Source: Pseudomonadota bacterium
GTDB taxonomy: Bacteria > Pseudomonadota > Gammaproteobacteria > Steroidobacterales > Steroidobacteraceae
Length of the DNA: 64,000 bases
NCBI GenBank assembly: GCA_021815925.1
Contig: JAKAZL010000006.1
Span: 1-64,000, forward strand
Direction of reading: 5' to 3'
Shown: in pieces, positions 7,710-15,349 of the stretch
How the letters are laid out: every line of letters begins with the position of its first letter
Position numbering within the stretch: position 1 is the stretch's first letter
The notes under the pieces: generated by a model
Seen by the model: the letters and a program-made list of their open reading frames with translations, nothing else
Databases searched by the model: none
What the model was told of the DNA's origin: nothing
Program-made: the position numbers and the translations under genes

Positions 7710-8210
7710 TCAGCGGCTGCCCGGCGAAGCCGACAGTTGTTCGAGCGCAGTGCCGCTCAGACGGAACATGCGCCAGTCGGCCAGCGGCTCGGCGCCGAGC
7801 CCGCGGTAAAAGGCGATCGACGGCTCGTTCCACTCCAGTACCGCCCAGTCCAGGCGCGCGCAGCGCCGCTCGACGGCGAGGCGCGCCAGGTGGCGCAACA
7901 GCAACCGGCCGATGCCCCGGCCGCGCAGGTGCGGCCTGACGTACAAATCCTCCAGGTAGATGCCCGGCTGTCCCTTGAACGTCGAGAAATTGTGGAAGAA
8001 CAGCGCGAAGCCCACCGGTACTTCGGCCTCGCAGGCGAACACGACTTCCGCGAAACGCTGCGCCCCGAACAGCCGCTCGCGCAGATCCGCCGGAGTCGCG
8101 AGCACCTCGTGCTCGAGGCGCTCGTAGCGGGCAAGCTCGCGGATGAACTCGAGTATCTGGTCGACGTCGGCCTCGACGGCCGGGCGGAGCTCGATCGTGG
8201 CGGCGTTCAT
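7710..8210 (-). CDS. GNAT-family N-acetyltransferase, SAT-like
   Basis: The 166-aa product is a full-length GNAT enzyme that transfers an acetyl group from acetyl-CoA to an amine. The acetyl-CoA loop reads RPHLRGRGIGRLLLRHLA (about residues 92-109), preceded by the strand GIYLEDLYVR and followed by LDWAVLEWNEPSIAFYRGLGAE. The layout and the FKGQPGIYLEDLYVRP segment resemble diamine (spermidine/spermine) acetyltransferases, but the substrate is not proven. The start overlaps the stop of the PEP carboxylase gene by four bases (ATGA), so the two are co-transcribed; this link has no obvious metabolic reason. Confidence 0.85.
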   Translation of the reverse strand: MNAATIELRPAVEADVDQILEFIRELARYERLEHEVLATPADLRERLFGAQRFAEVVFACEAEVPVGFALFFHNFSTFKGQPGIYLEDLYVRPHLRGRGIGRLLLRHLARLAVERRCARLDWAVLEWNEPSIAFYRGLGAEPLADWRMFRLSGTALEQLSASPGSR

Positions 8211-10924
8211 CCGGTGCTTTGCAGTCCCTGGGCAATGCCGGTCGTGCTGACCAACAGTGCCTCGAACAGGTCGCGGTCGGTGCGCCCGCCCGCGCGCCAG
8301 CGCGCCAGCAGATCGACCTGCATGAGATTCATCGGATCGATGTAGGGGTTGCGCAGGCGGATCGCTCGCTGCAGCAGCGGCTCGCCGTCGAGCAGCTCGC
8401 CGACGCCCTTGATCCGCAGCACCTGTTCGCGCGTCAGTTCGTACTCCGCGCGGATCACCTCGGCGAAGCGACGCAGCGGCTCGGGCGCCAGCTCGTGGTA
8501 GGCCGAGGCGATATCCAGGTCCGCGCGTGCCAGCATCGACTCGACGTCGTCAATCAGATTGCTCAGGAACGCCCACTCGCCGTACACGGCCTGCAATGTG
8601 ACTGCGCCGTGGCGCTCGGCGGCGGCCCGCAGACCCGAGCCCGCCCCGAACCAGGCCGGCAGCATGTGCCGGGTCTGCGTCCAGGCAAACACCCACGGCA
8701 CCGGCAACAGTCCATCGGTGCCCGCACCGGCGGGGCGGTGCATCGAGCGGGAGCCGACCTGCATCCGCTCGATGACGTCGATGGGGGTCGCTGCGCGGAA
8801 GAACTCGTGAAATTCGGGCTGCTCATAGACCAGTGCGCGGTACGCATCGCGGCTCGCGGCTGCGAGCGTGGCGGCGACCTCGATGTGCGCCGGCGGCGTC
8901 GGACGCGGATTACGCTCGGCGCAGGCGAGGCTCAGGGCGTTGAACGCACGCTCGAGCGTGCGCATTGCGATCGGACGCAGGCCATAGCCCTGCTTGATGG
9001 TCTCGCCCTGCTCGCGCAGGCGCAGGATGCCGTTGAGCGAGCCCGGAGGCGCGGAACGCACCAGTCGATCGATGCGCCCGCCGCCGCGTGCGACGCTGGC
9101 ACCGCGCACGTGCATGATGGCCGGGCTCTGCCCGCCGGTGCCGATGGTTTCGGTCAGCGCGCGCTGAGCCTGGTGGATTGCGAAGCGCGAGGCACAGGGC
9201 CCCGCCTCCCGGTTGCTGTCCGAGTAGCCGAGCAGCACGTTCTGGCGCGCACCGCGGCCCTCGAGATGGCGCGCGTAGGCCGGTACGGACAGAAGCTCGC
9301 GCATGATCGAGCCGCTGCGCTCGAGCGCAGCGATCGACTCGAACTGCGGCGCGATGTCGAGCGTCACCTGGCCGGTGCTCTTGTCGAATACCGCCGCCCA
9401 GCGTGCCAGCAGCACCGCGGCCAGGACGTCATCGACGCCCTGCGTGCCACTGACGATGAAGCAGCCGATCGCCTGCGGTCCGTAGCGGTGGCGGATCTGC
9501 GGGAAGGTCTCGAATACGGCGAGGTTGCGCCGGGCGAGTGCATCGAGCTCGACGCGAGGACCGGTGTCCTTCTCGAGCGCCTCGGCCAGCAGTCGCGCAC
9601 GCTCCTCGCTCGAGCGGCCCGTCCACAGCGGATCATCGTTGCCCTGGGCGATGATCTGGTGCAGCACGCTCGCGTGCTGGCGCACATCGAGGCTCGCGAG
9701 GTGAAAGCCGAACGTGTCGATGCGCCTGAGCAGGCGGCGGATCTGGAACAGCCCGGCCGTCGCCCCCTTGTTGGCCTGCAGGCTCTCGGCGATCAGCTGA
9801 ACGTCGTCACGGAATTGACGGACGTTGTCGTAGCCGCTACCCCGACCGTCCTGCGTATCGCGCAGGCGCAGCGCGAGTTGCGTCAGGAACAGCCGGTACG
9901 GCATGCGGTCGCGCCGGCCGAGCATTGCCGGGCGCGCCCCCGGAGCGAGCCGGGTGTACTCCTCGCTGCGCTGGGTCAGCTTGGCCGAGACGCTGGTGCG
10001 CCGCTCGCCCTGCGAGAGCCGTTCGGCGAGCTTCTGACACTCGCCGATGTAGGCGCCGAGCAGGATGTGCTGGTGCCTGGCCAGCGTCTCGCGGATGGTG
10101 CGGGCATGCACATCGGGATGCCCGTCCATGTCACCGCCCACCCACGAGCCGAAGCGCAGGATGTCGGGCAGATCGATCGACTCCGACGGCACGCTGAATA
10201 CCTTACCGAGCGCCTGGGCGATCTCCTCATAGAAGGCCGGGACGGCCCGATAGAGGATTTCGACCAGGTAGAAGATCACCTGCTCGCGCTCATCGCCCAC
10301 GGTCAGCTGTTTGCGCGGCAGCTCCTCGGTCTGCCAGGAGGTGGTCAGCTCGAAGCGGATCCCGTTCCACAGTCCGCGCTGCTCGTTCGGGGTCAGCGTC
10401 GGATCGAGCCGGCCGAACATGCGTTGGGCGATACGCTGCTGCTTGCGCAGCAGCGTGCGGCGCGTCGCCTGCAGCGCATGCGCGGAGAAGACCGGCTCGA
10501 TGTGCAGCGATCCGATCAGATCGAGCACCTGCTTGAGGGTCATGCCGCGCCCGGCGAGCTCGGCGATCGCGCTCTCGACGCCGCCGGGCTGCGGGTGATC
10601 GGTGGTGCGGAAGTACTCGCGCCGCCGCCGGATCCGATGCACGTTCTCGGCCAGGTTCACGGTGCGGAACCACATCGAGAAGGCGCGCACCAGCTCGCGC
10701 GCAAGCGCCGGAGGGCGGTCGCGGACCGAGGCGAGCAGTTCGGCGGTCGCCGCCGCGCTGCCCTCGCGGCGCGCGATGGCCGCGCGGCGGTCGAGTTCGA
10801 CCAGCTCGAACAGCGGCTGCCCGCCCTGTTCGCGCAGGATTTGCCCGATCAGCTCCCCGAGCGCGTGCACGTCCTCGCGCAGCGCGGCGTGCTCGGGCGG
10901 AAATTGGATGTCGCTTCGGTTCAC
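8207..10924 (-). CDS. ppc: Phosphoenolpyruvate carboxylase, divergent form
   Basis: The 905-aa product aligns along the whole PEP carboxylase family, which adds bicarbonate to PEP to give oxaloacetate and refill the TCA cycle. Preserved catalytic residues (E. coli numbering from memory) are H138 (here H149), R396 in LDVRQ, E506 in PQFES, D543 in LGYSDS, H579/R581/R587 in MHVRGASVARGGG, and R713 in WTQTR. Several signature positions differ: TAHPTE is SAHALQ (147-152), GYSDS-KD-G is GYSDSNREAG (K546 to R572), R699 of RAIPW is Leu (L740), GGDRDG is GGDMDG, and the C-terminus is QSTG instead of RNTG. The reading frame is intact and GC-typical, so it is expressed rather than decayed. The start is a GTG without a strong ribosome binding site. 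It is 17 bp downstream of the antiporter gene and overlaps the GNAT gene. Confidence 0.85.
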   Translation of the reverse strand: MNRSDIQFPPEHAALREDVHALGELIGQILREQGGQPLFELVELDRRAAIARREGSAAATAELLASVRDRPPALARELVRAFSMWFRTVNLAENVHRIRRRREYFRTTDHPQPGGVESAIAELAGRGMTLKQVLDLIGSLHIEPVFSAHALQATRRTLLRKQQRIAQRMFGRLDPTLTPNEQRGLWNGIRFELTTSWQTEELPRKQLTVGDEREQVIFYLVEILYRAVPAFYEEIAQALGKVFSVPSESIDLPDILRFGSWVGGDMDGHPDVHARTIRETLARHQHILLGAYIGECQKLAERLSQGERRTSVSAKLTQRSEEYTRLAPGARPAMLGRRDRMPYRLFLTQLALRLRDTQDGRGSGYDNVRQFRDDVQLIAESLQANKGATAGLFQIRRLLRRIDTFGFHLASLDVRQHASVLHQIIAQGNDDPLWTGRSSEERARLLAEALEKDTGPRVELDALARRNLAVFETFPQIRHRYGPQAIGCFIVSGTQGVDDVLAAVLLARWAAVFDKSTGQVTLDIAPQFESIAALERSGSIMRELLSVPAYARHLEGRGARQNVLLGYSDSNREAGPCASRFAIHQAQRALTETIGTGGQSPAIMHVRGASVARGGGRIDRLVRSAPPGSLNGILRLREQGETIKQGYGLRPIAMRTLERAFNALSLACAERNPRPTPPAHIEVAATLAAASRDAYRALVYEQPEFHEFFRAATPIDVIERMQVGSRSMHRPAGAGTDGLLPVPWVFAWTQTRHMLPAWFGAGSGLRAAAERHGAVTLQAVYGEWAFLSNLIDDVESMLARADLDIASAYHELAPEPLRRFAEVIRAEYELTREQVLRIKGVGELLDGEPLLQRAIRLRNPYIDPMNLMQVDLLARWRAGGRTDRDLFEALLVSTTGIAQGLQSTG

Positions 10925-10941
10925 CGGCGCGCGATTGTATC

Positions 10942-12918
10942 CTAGCCGGCGAGCAGGACCGACTCGGCACGCTCCAGCTCCTCCGGCGTGCCGTAGAGCA
11001 CCACCACGTCCCCGTCGCGCAGGCGCGTGCTCGCGGCCGGCTCCCGGCCGAGGATGCCGTGCCGGCGAACGCCCTGGAAGGTGGCCTGCGCGCCGCGCGC
11101 GCGGGCCTCGGCGAGCGTGCGGCCCACCGCCCAGGCCCCTGGCGGGACGACTATCGCCCGGACCTCCTCACGGGACTCGCGCCCCTCGTCGAGCGCCGAG
11201 TCCCCGGCCTCGCGCACGATGCTGCGCAGCACGTTGTAGCGGTGATTGCGGATGTCCCCGATCAAGCGCACCACGCGTGAAACCGGCACCCGCAGCAGCA
11301 TCAGCACGTGCGAGACCAACATCAGGCTTGCCTCGAAGGTCTCCGGGACCACGGCGGTGGCGCCGGCGGCCTCGAGTTCCCGCAGGCGTGAGTCGTCCGG
11401 GGTACGCACCAGCACCGGCACGTCGGGGCGCTGGGCGCGCACGGTGCGCAGGATGGCGAGCGCGGTGGCCGGGTCGGAGAAGCTGATCACCAGCGCCGTG
11501 GCGGTGCCCAGTCCGGCGGTCGCGAGCATCTGCTCGTCGGCCGAATCGCCGTAGATCACCGGATCACCCGCCTGACGCGCCGCGGCGATGCGGGCCGGGT
11601 CGAGGTCGAGGGCGATGTACTCGAAGCCTTGTGCCTCCAGGACCCGCGCCACGCTCTGACCGACGCGGCCGAAGCCGCAGAGGATGACGTGCGCCCGTCC
11701 GCCGATCGCGGTGGTCGCCGCGCTTTCGCGCTCGAAGGCCGTACGCTGCGGGGGGCCGCGCTCGCGCAGCAGCAACCGGGCAATCCGCTTGTTGTGATTG
11801 AGCAGCAGCGGGCTGAGCACCATCGAGAGCACGAGCGCCAGCAGCAGGGGCTGGCCGAAGCGCTGCGGCAGCACGTGATCGGCGAGCGCGACGCTGCCGA
11901 GCGCAACCCCGAACTCCCCGCCGATCGCGATCACGATGGCGGTGCGCACCGCCTTGAACCGCGAGCCGGCGAACGGGCGGGTCACCAGCGCGGCGATCGC
12001 CGTCTTGAGCACCACGATGAGGGCCAGGAGGGCGAGCACACCGCCGGCCTCGCCGGTCAGCTGACGCACATCGAGCAGCATGCCCACCGAGACGAAGAAC
12101 ACGCCGAGGAGAATGTCGCGGAACGGCCGCAGCACCGACTCGAGCTGGTGGCGGTACTCCGTCTCGGCGAGCATCATTCCGGCGAGAAACGCGCCGAGCC
12201 CGGCCGAGAGGCCCGCCAGGCTCGATACCCAGGCTGCGCCGATGACCACCAGCAGCGCCGCCAGCGTGAACAACTCGCGCAGCCGGCTGTGGGCAATTTC
12301 GTGAAACAGCGGGCGCAGCAGCCAGCGGCCGGCGGCCAGCACGGCGGCGATCGCCAGCGCGCCGCCCGCAGCGGCGAGCAGCGCGGCGCGCAGGTCGAAG
12401 GCGTTCACGCCGCGACCCAGTGCCGAGGCGAGGGCCAGCAGCGGCACGAACGCCAGGTCCTGGAACAGCAGCATGCTGAAGGCGAGCCGGCCGTGCGTAC
12501 GATTGAGCTCCGCCCGCTCGGTCAGCTGGTGCAGCAGGATGGCCGTCGAGCTCATGGCGATGGCGCCGCCGGCGACCACGGCGGCCGGCCAGGCGATACC
12601 GGCCAGCCGTCCCAGCAGGGCGAAAACCGCGGTGGTTGCCCCGACCTGCGCCGCGCCGAGGCCGAAGACCTCGCGCCGCATCGCGATCATGCGCGGCAGT
12701 GAGACATCCAGCCCTAGCGTGAACAGCAGGAATGCCACGCCGAGCTCGGCCATCAGCGCGACCGTCGAGGAGCCGCTCACGACCCCCAGCGCGTGCGGTC
12801 CGCACGCCAGGCCCACGGCGAGGTACGGCACCGGCGTCGGCAGCCGCAGCCGACGAGCAATGGTCACCAGCAGAACCGCGGCGGCCAGCAGGACCAGCAT
12901 CTGGGTGAGCGGCTGCAT
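10942..12918 (-). CDS. CPA2-family cation:proton antiporter with RCK domains (KefB/YbaL-like)
   Basis: The 658-aa product has about twelve membrane helices of the Na+/H+ exchanger fold (residues 5-380), including LACGPHALG and the LLFTLGLDVS segment. A cytoplasmic RCK-N (TrkA-N) domain follows with the nucleotide motif ILCGFGRVGQ near residue 412, and an RCK-C domain forms the end (VVPPGAWAVGRTLAEARARG). It probably exports K+ or Na+ in exchange for protons, gated by a dinucleotide or other ligand. It heads the operon with ppc and the GNAT gene (17 bp gap), an uncommon pairing of ion homeostasis and anaplerosis. Which cation it moves cannot be told. Confidence 0.88.
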   Translation of the reverse strand: MQPLTQMLVLLAAAVLLVTIARRLRLPTPVPYLAVGLACGPHALGVVSGSSTVALMAELGVAFLLFTLGLDVSLPRMIAMRREVFGLGAAQVGATTAVFALLGRLAGIAWPAAVVAGGAIAMSSTAILLHQLTERAELNRTHGRLAFSMLLFQDLAFVPLLALASALGRGVNAFDLRAALLAAAGGALAIAAVLAAGRWLLRPLFHEIAHSRLRELFTLAALLVVIGAAWVSSLAGLSAGLGAFLAGMMLAETEYRHQLESVLRPFRDILLGVFFVSVGMLLDVRQLTGEAGGVLALLALIVVLKTAIAALVTRPFAGSRFKAVRTAIVIAIGGEFGVALGSVALADHVLPQRFGQPLLLALVLSMVLSPLLLNHNKRIARLLLRERGPPQRTAFERESAATTAIGGRAHVILCGFGRVGQSVARVLEAQGFEYIALDLDPARIAAARQAGDPVIYGDSADEQMLATAGLGTATALVISFSDPATALAILRTVRAQRPDVPVLVRTPDDSRLRELEAAGATAVVPETFEASLMLVSHVLMLLRVPVSRVVRLIGDIRNHRYNVLRSIVREAGDSALDEGRESREEVRAIVVPPGAWAVGRTLAEARARGAQATFQGVRRHGILGREPAASTRLRDGDVVVLYGTPEELERAESVLLAG

Positions 12919-12968
12919 GCGGCTATTGTAGGGGGGCGGCCGGCGGGACGCGCCGCGGGCCCAAAACG

Positions 12969-12997
12969 AAAGAGCCCCGCACGGGGCGGGGCTCTTT
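12969..12997 (-). terminator. Strong intrinsic terminator downstream of the Lys-rich protein gene
   Basis: A perfect 12-bp stem AAAGAGCCCCGC / GCGGGGCTCTTT is separated by a 5-base loop and ends in a T-run on both strands. It lies 16 bases after the stop of the Lys/His/Met-rich protein gene, which it should terminate. It also insulates the antiporter-ppc operon that begins at 12918 from read-through. Confidence 0.9.
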
Positions 12998-13013
12998 GGG
13001 CTTCAGCCTAGGC

Positions 13014-13268
13014 TTAGGCCTTCTTCTTGGCCATGTGCTTCATGGCCTTCTTCTTGGCCATGTGCTTCATCGCCTTCTTGTGAGCGGCCTTCTTGGTCCA
13101 CTTCTTGTGGGCAGCCTTCTTGGTCCACTTCTTGTGCATCATCTTCTTGTGCACGACGTGGTGCTTGGCGGCGGGCGCCTGGGGGGCCGCAACCGCGGCA
13201 ACAGGAGCGGCAGCCAGCGAGCCGGCGACCAGGAGCGCACCGAGTACAGGGACGAGCTTCTTGAACAT
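13014..13268 (-). CDS. Exported Lys/His/Met-rich repeat protein
   Basis: The 84-aa product begins MFKKLVPVLGALLVAGSLAA, a Sec-type signal peptide with a likely cut near AVA-APQA. The mature part is highly basic and repetitive: a 9-residue unit HKKWTKKAA occurs about twice and a unit KAMKHMAKK occurs twice, with no acidic residues. I chose the ATG at 13268 because GGAG sits 6 bases upstream; upstream in-frame starts at 13274, 13280 and 13283 lack a ribosome binding site. Similar small Lys/Ala/His-rich exported proteins are found in many proteobacteria without known function. His and Met could bind metal, or the charge could bind polyanions such as LPS, DNA or polyphosphate. A strong terminator follows. 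Confidence 0.75.
   Translation of the reverse strand: MFKKLVPVLGALLVAGSLAAAPVAAVAAPQAPAAKHHVVHKKMMHKKWTKKAAHKKWTKKAAHKKAMKHMAKKKAMKHMAKKKA
13018..13135 (-). repeat. 27-bp tandem repeats coding for 9-residue basic units
   Basis: Two adjacent repeat types with a 27-bp period lie inside the Lys/His/Met-rich gene: one coding for KAMKHMAKK (two copies) and one coding for HKKWTKKAA (two copies and a partial). The copies are nearly identical at the DNA level, so copy number could change by slippage. Confidence 0.8.
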
Positions 13269-13309
13269 CGACATCTCCATCAAGAGAGTTTGAGCGGTTT
13301 GAGAATTGC

Positions 13310-13323
13310 CCCGAGCGCTCGGG
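13310..13323. promoter_or_regulatory. 14-bp perfect palindrome between apt and the Lys-rich gene
   Basis: CCCGAGCGCTCGGG is a perfect 14-bp palindrome, 42 bp upstream of the Lys-rich gene start and 77 bp after the apt stop. It lacks a T-run on either side, so it is not a typical terminator. It may be an operator or a leader hairpin, but nothing links it to a regulator. Confidence 0.3.
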
Positions 13324-13400
13324 CGCCGGAACGGGGCGGATTATTGCAGGAAGAATCGCCCCGAAGCCCTGAATGACCCAAACGTAATCTTGCGGTGAGG

Positions 13401-13946
13401 CTAGTGTCCCTGAAAAGCGACAAGACTGCGGACCGGGACGCCGAGGGCCTCCAGGCGGCGCGCGCCACCGAGCTCCGGGAGGTCGACCACGAAGCAGGCC
13501 GCCTCGACGTGCGCGCCGAGGGAGCGCAGCAGCCGCACGGCCGCCTCCGCAGTCCCGCCGGTGGCGATCAGATCATCGATCAACAGCACCCGCTCGCCCG
13601 GCCGCACTGCGTCGCGGTGCATTTCCATCTCGTCGAGGCCGTACTCGAGCGAGTAGGCGACGCGCACCGTCTCGTGCGGCAGCTTGCCCTTCTTGCGGAT
13701 CGGAACGAACCCGGCGCCGAGGCGGTGCGCCACGGCGCCCCCGAGGATGAATCCCCGGGCCTCGATACCGGCGACGTGTCCGATGACCGTCTCGTCCCAG
13801 GGCCCCGCGAGTTCCGTCACGGCGAGCCGGAACATCGGCGCATCGCCGAGCAGCGTCGTGATGTCCCGGAACACGATGCCGGGCTTGGGGTAGTCGGGAA
13901 TGCAGCGAATGGCGTCTCTAAGCGCCTGCAGGTCACGGGCGTCCAT
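13401..13946 (-). CDS. apt: Adenine phosphoribosyltransferase
   Basis: The 181-aa product is a normal-length type I phosphoribosyltransferase that converts adenine and PRPP to AMP in purine salvage. The PRPP-binding motif reads [14 protein letters not shown] (about residues 119-132). The N-terminus [20 protein letters not shown] and the flexible-loop region [19 protein letters not shown] with YSLEYG are specific to Apt. It is cytoplasmic and monocistronic, divergent from a nitroreductase gene with only 49 bp between the two starts. Confidence 0.95.
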   Translation of the reverse strand: MDARDLQALRDAIRCIPDYPKPGIVFRDITTLLGDAPMFRLAVTELAGPWDETVIGHVAGIEARGFILGGAVAHRLGAGFVPIRKKGKLPHETVRVAYSLEYGLDEMEMHRDAVRPGERVLLIDDLIATGGTAEAAVRLLRSLGAHVEAACFVVDLPELGGARRLEALGVPVRSLVAFQGH

Positions 13947-13995
13947 GGGCGCGGACTGTACACGGTTTAGGTCAAACTTGTGTCAAGATCGCCCG

Positions 13996-14559
13996 ATGCA
14001 AGCGATCGATCTGTTGCTGCGCCGGCGCTCGGCGCAGACGCTCACCGAGCCCGGTCCCGATGCAGCGGCACTGGAGTTGTTGCTCGCGAGCGCGGCACGG
14101 GCACCGGACCACGGACGGCTGCGTCCCTGGCGGTTCATCGTCATCCGCGGCGAGGCGCGTGCGCGCTTCGGCGAGCTGCTCGTGCAGCAGTTGCAGCGCG
14201 CGCGTCCAACGTCCAGTCCCGAAGCGATCGAGCGCGAGCGCCGCAAAGCGTATCGGGCGCCGCTGATCATCGCGGTCGCCGCCGTGAAGGACCCGCAGGC
14301 CAGCGTGCCGATGCTCGAGCAGATCCTCGCGGCGGGTGCGGCGGCGGGAAACATCCTGCTCGCCGCGCAGGCGCTCGGCTTCGGTGCCGTGTGGAAGACG
14401 GGGGGCGCGGCGTACGACGAGCAGGTCAAGCACGCCCTCGGGCTCGCTGCCGAGGATGCGTTGATTGCGTTCCTCTACGTCGGCTCCGAGCCGCCGGCCG
14501 GTAGCGAGCCGCCGGCTGGGCAAGGCTGGCGCGACCGGGTCACCTACTGGAACGAATGA
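13996..14559 (+). CDS. Nitroreductase-family FMN oxidoreductase (YdjA-like)
   Basis: The 187-aa product starts at the ATG giving MQAIDLLLRRRSAQTLTEPG, where the RRS-type segment binds the FMN phosphate. The APDHGRLRPWRFIVI motif, the LEQILAAGAAAGNILLAAQALGFGAVWKTG helix region and the end GWRDRVTYW match the short YdjA type of nitroreductase, which has a reduced active-site lid. It would use NAD(P)H to reduce nitro or quinone compounds; the natural substrate is unknown. The frame is open for about 96 bases upstream, but that would enter the apt gene on the other strand. Confidence 0.88.
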   Translation: MQAIDLLLRRRSAQTLTEPGPDAAALELLLASAARAPDHGRLRPWRFIVIRGEARARFGELLVQQLQRARPTSSPEAIERERRKAYRAPLIIAVAAVKDPQASVPMLEQILAAGAAAGNILLAAQALGFGAVWKTGGAAYDEQVKHALGLAAEDALIAFLYVGSEPPAGSEPPAGQGWRDRVTYWNE

Positions 14560-14608
14560 GCGCGTGGGCGGGCCGCAGTGCGGTCCACCCACCACGCAAT
14601 GCAGCGGC

Positions 14609-15232
14609 TCAGTGCCCGGCAGCCGGGACCGGGTAGTGCACGAAAATCTGGGTTACGGCTTCGTCGAGCGACTTGTCCGGGTGGTACAGGGTGTGCCGGG
14701 AGATGTCCGAGGAAGCCGTGCCGCTCCAGATCACCGAGCGGGTCTGGCGATTGATGACCGATACGGTCAGCGCCGCGGAGGTGACCGTGCGCACATCGCT
14801 GTAGTAACCGCCCCAGCCCCAGCCGAAAGGCGCACCCCAGCCGCCGCCCCAGCCGTACGGACCCCAGCCGCCCCAGTAGCTGCCCATGAACGCCGGTCCC
14901 ATGTCGCCCTCGACGCGGTCGCGGGTGTGCAGGCGGAAGTCCACGAGCAAGTCGGGCTCGGCATCCGCAGCGACCAGCGAGTAGCCGCGGGCCTGCATCT
15001 GCGCCGTGACGTCCTGCTCGAGGCGTTGGGTCGTCAGCGACTTGTACGGTCCATGGTCGGTTCCCGGATGGGGCGCGAACGCAAAGGTATGTGCGCCTGC
15101 GAGATTGGCGCCCACCGCCATGCGGGTGTGGATCACCGGTGCGGTCGCGCAGGCCGCCAGCATCAGCGTTGCGCCGAGCACCGCGAGGGCTCGGCCCGAT
15201 TTGATCATCCGACCGAACGACGTTGCGTCCAT
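14609..15232 (-). CDS. DUF4136 lipoprotein with Gly/Trp-rich loop
   Basis: The 207-aa product has a lipoprotein signal: hydrophobic core then LMLAAC with the lipidated Cys near residue 27. The rest is the DUF4136 domain, seen in HTFAFAPHPG, the PDLLVDFRLHTRD strand and SVINRQTRSVIWSGTASSDI. A compact insert of about 25 residues around position 118 is made almost only of Gly, Trp, Tyr and Pro (for example GGWGPYGWGGGWGAPFGWGW). I chose the ATG at 15232 because GGAGG lies about 8 bases upstream. The family is outer-membrane or periplasmic and has no known function. Confidence 0.85.
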   Translation of the reverse strand: MDATSFGRMIKSGRALAVLGATLMLAACATAPVIHTRMAVGANLAGAHTFAFAPHPGTDHGPYKSLTTQRLEQDVTAQMQARGYSLVAADAEPDLLVDFRLHTRDRVEGDMGPAFMGSYWGGWGPYGWGGGWGAPFGWGWGGYYSDVRTVTSAALTVSVINRQTRSVIWSGTASSDISRHTLYHPDKSLDEAVTQIFVHYPVPAAGH

Positions 15233-15349
15233 TGTCACCACCTCCACCGTCTATGGACCCGGGAAACGTCCGGAGGTTCCTCCGGTTGACTGCGATCGCC
15301 GACAGCACGTGCTGCCGGGGACTCGCTCACGCCCGGTTCCGGCGCGCCA

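Noticed and set aside
8219-10945. A 908-codon open frame on the plus strand
   Set aside because: It is the antisense of ppc. Very GC-rich coding DNA keeps such mirror frames open, and its Arg/Gln/Ala-rich product resembles no protein.
13014-13268. Histone H1-like DNA-binding protein
   Set aside because: The Lys/Ala-rich sequence suggests it, but a clear Sec signal peptide at the start points to export.
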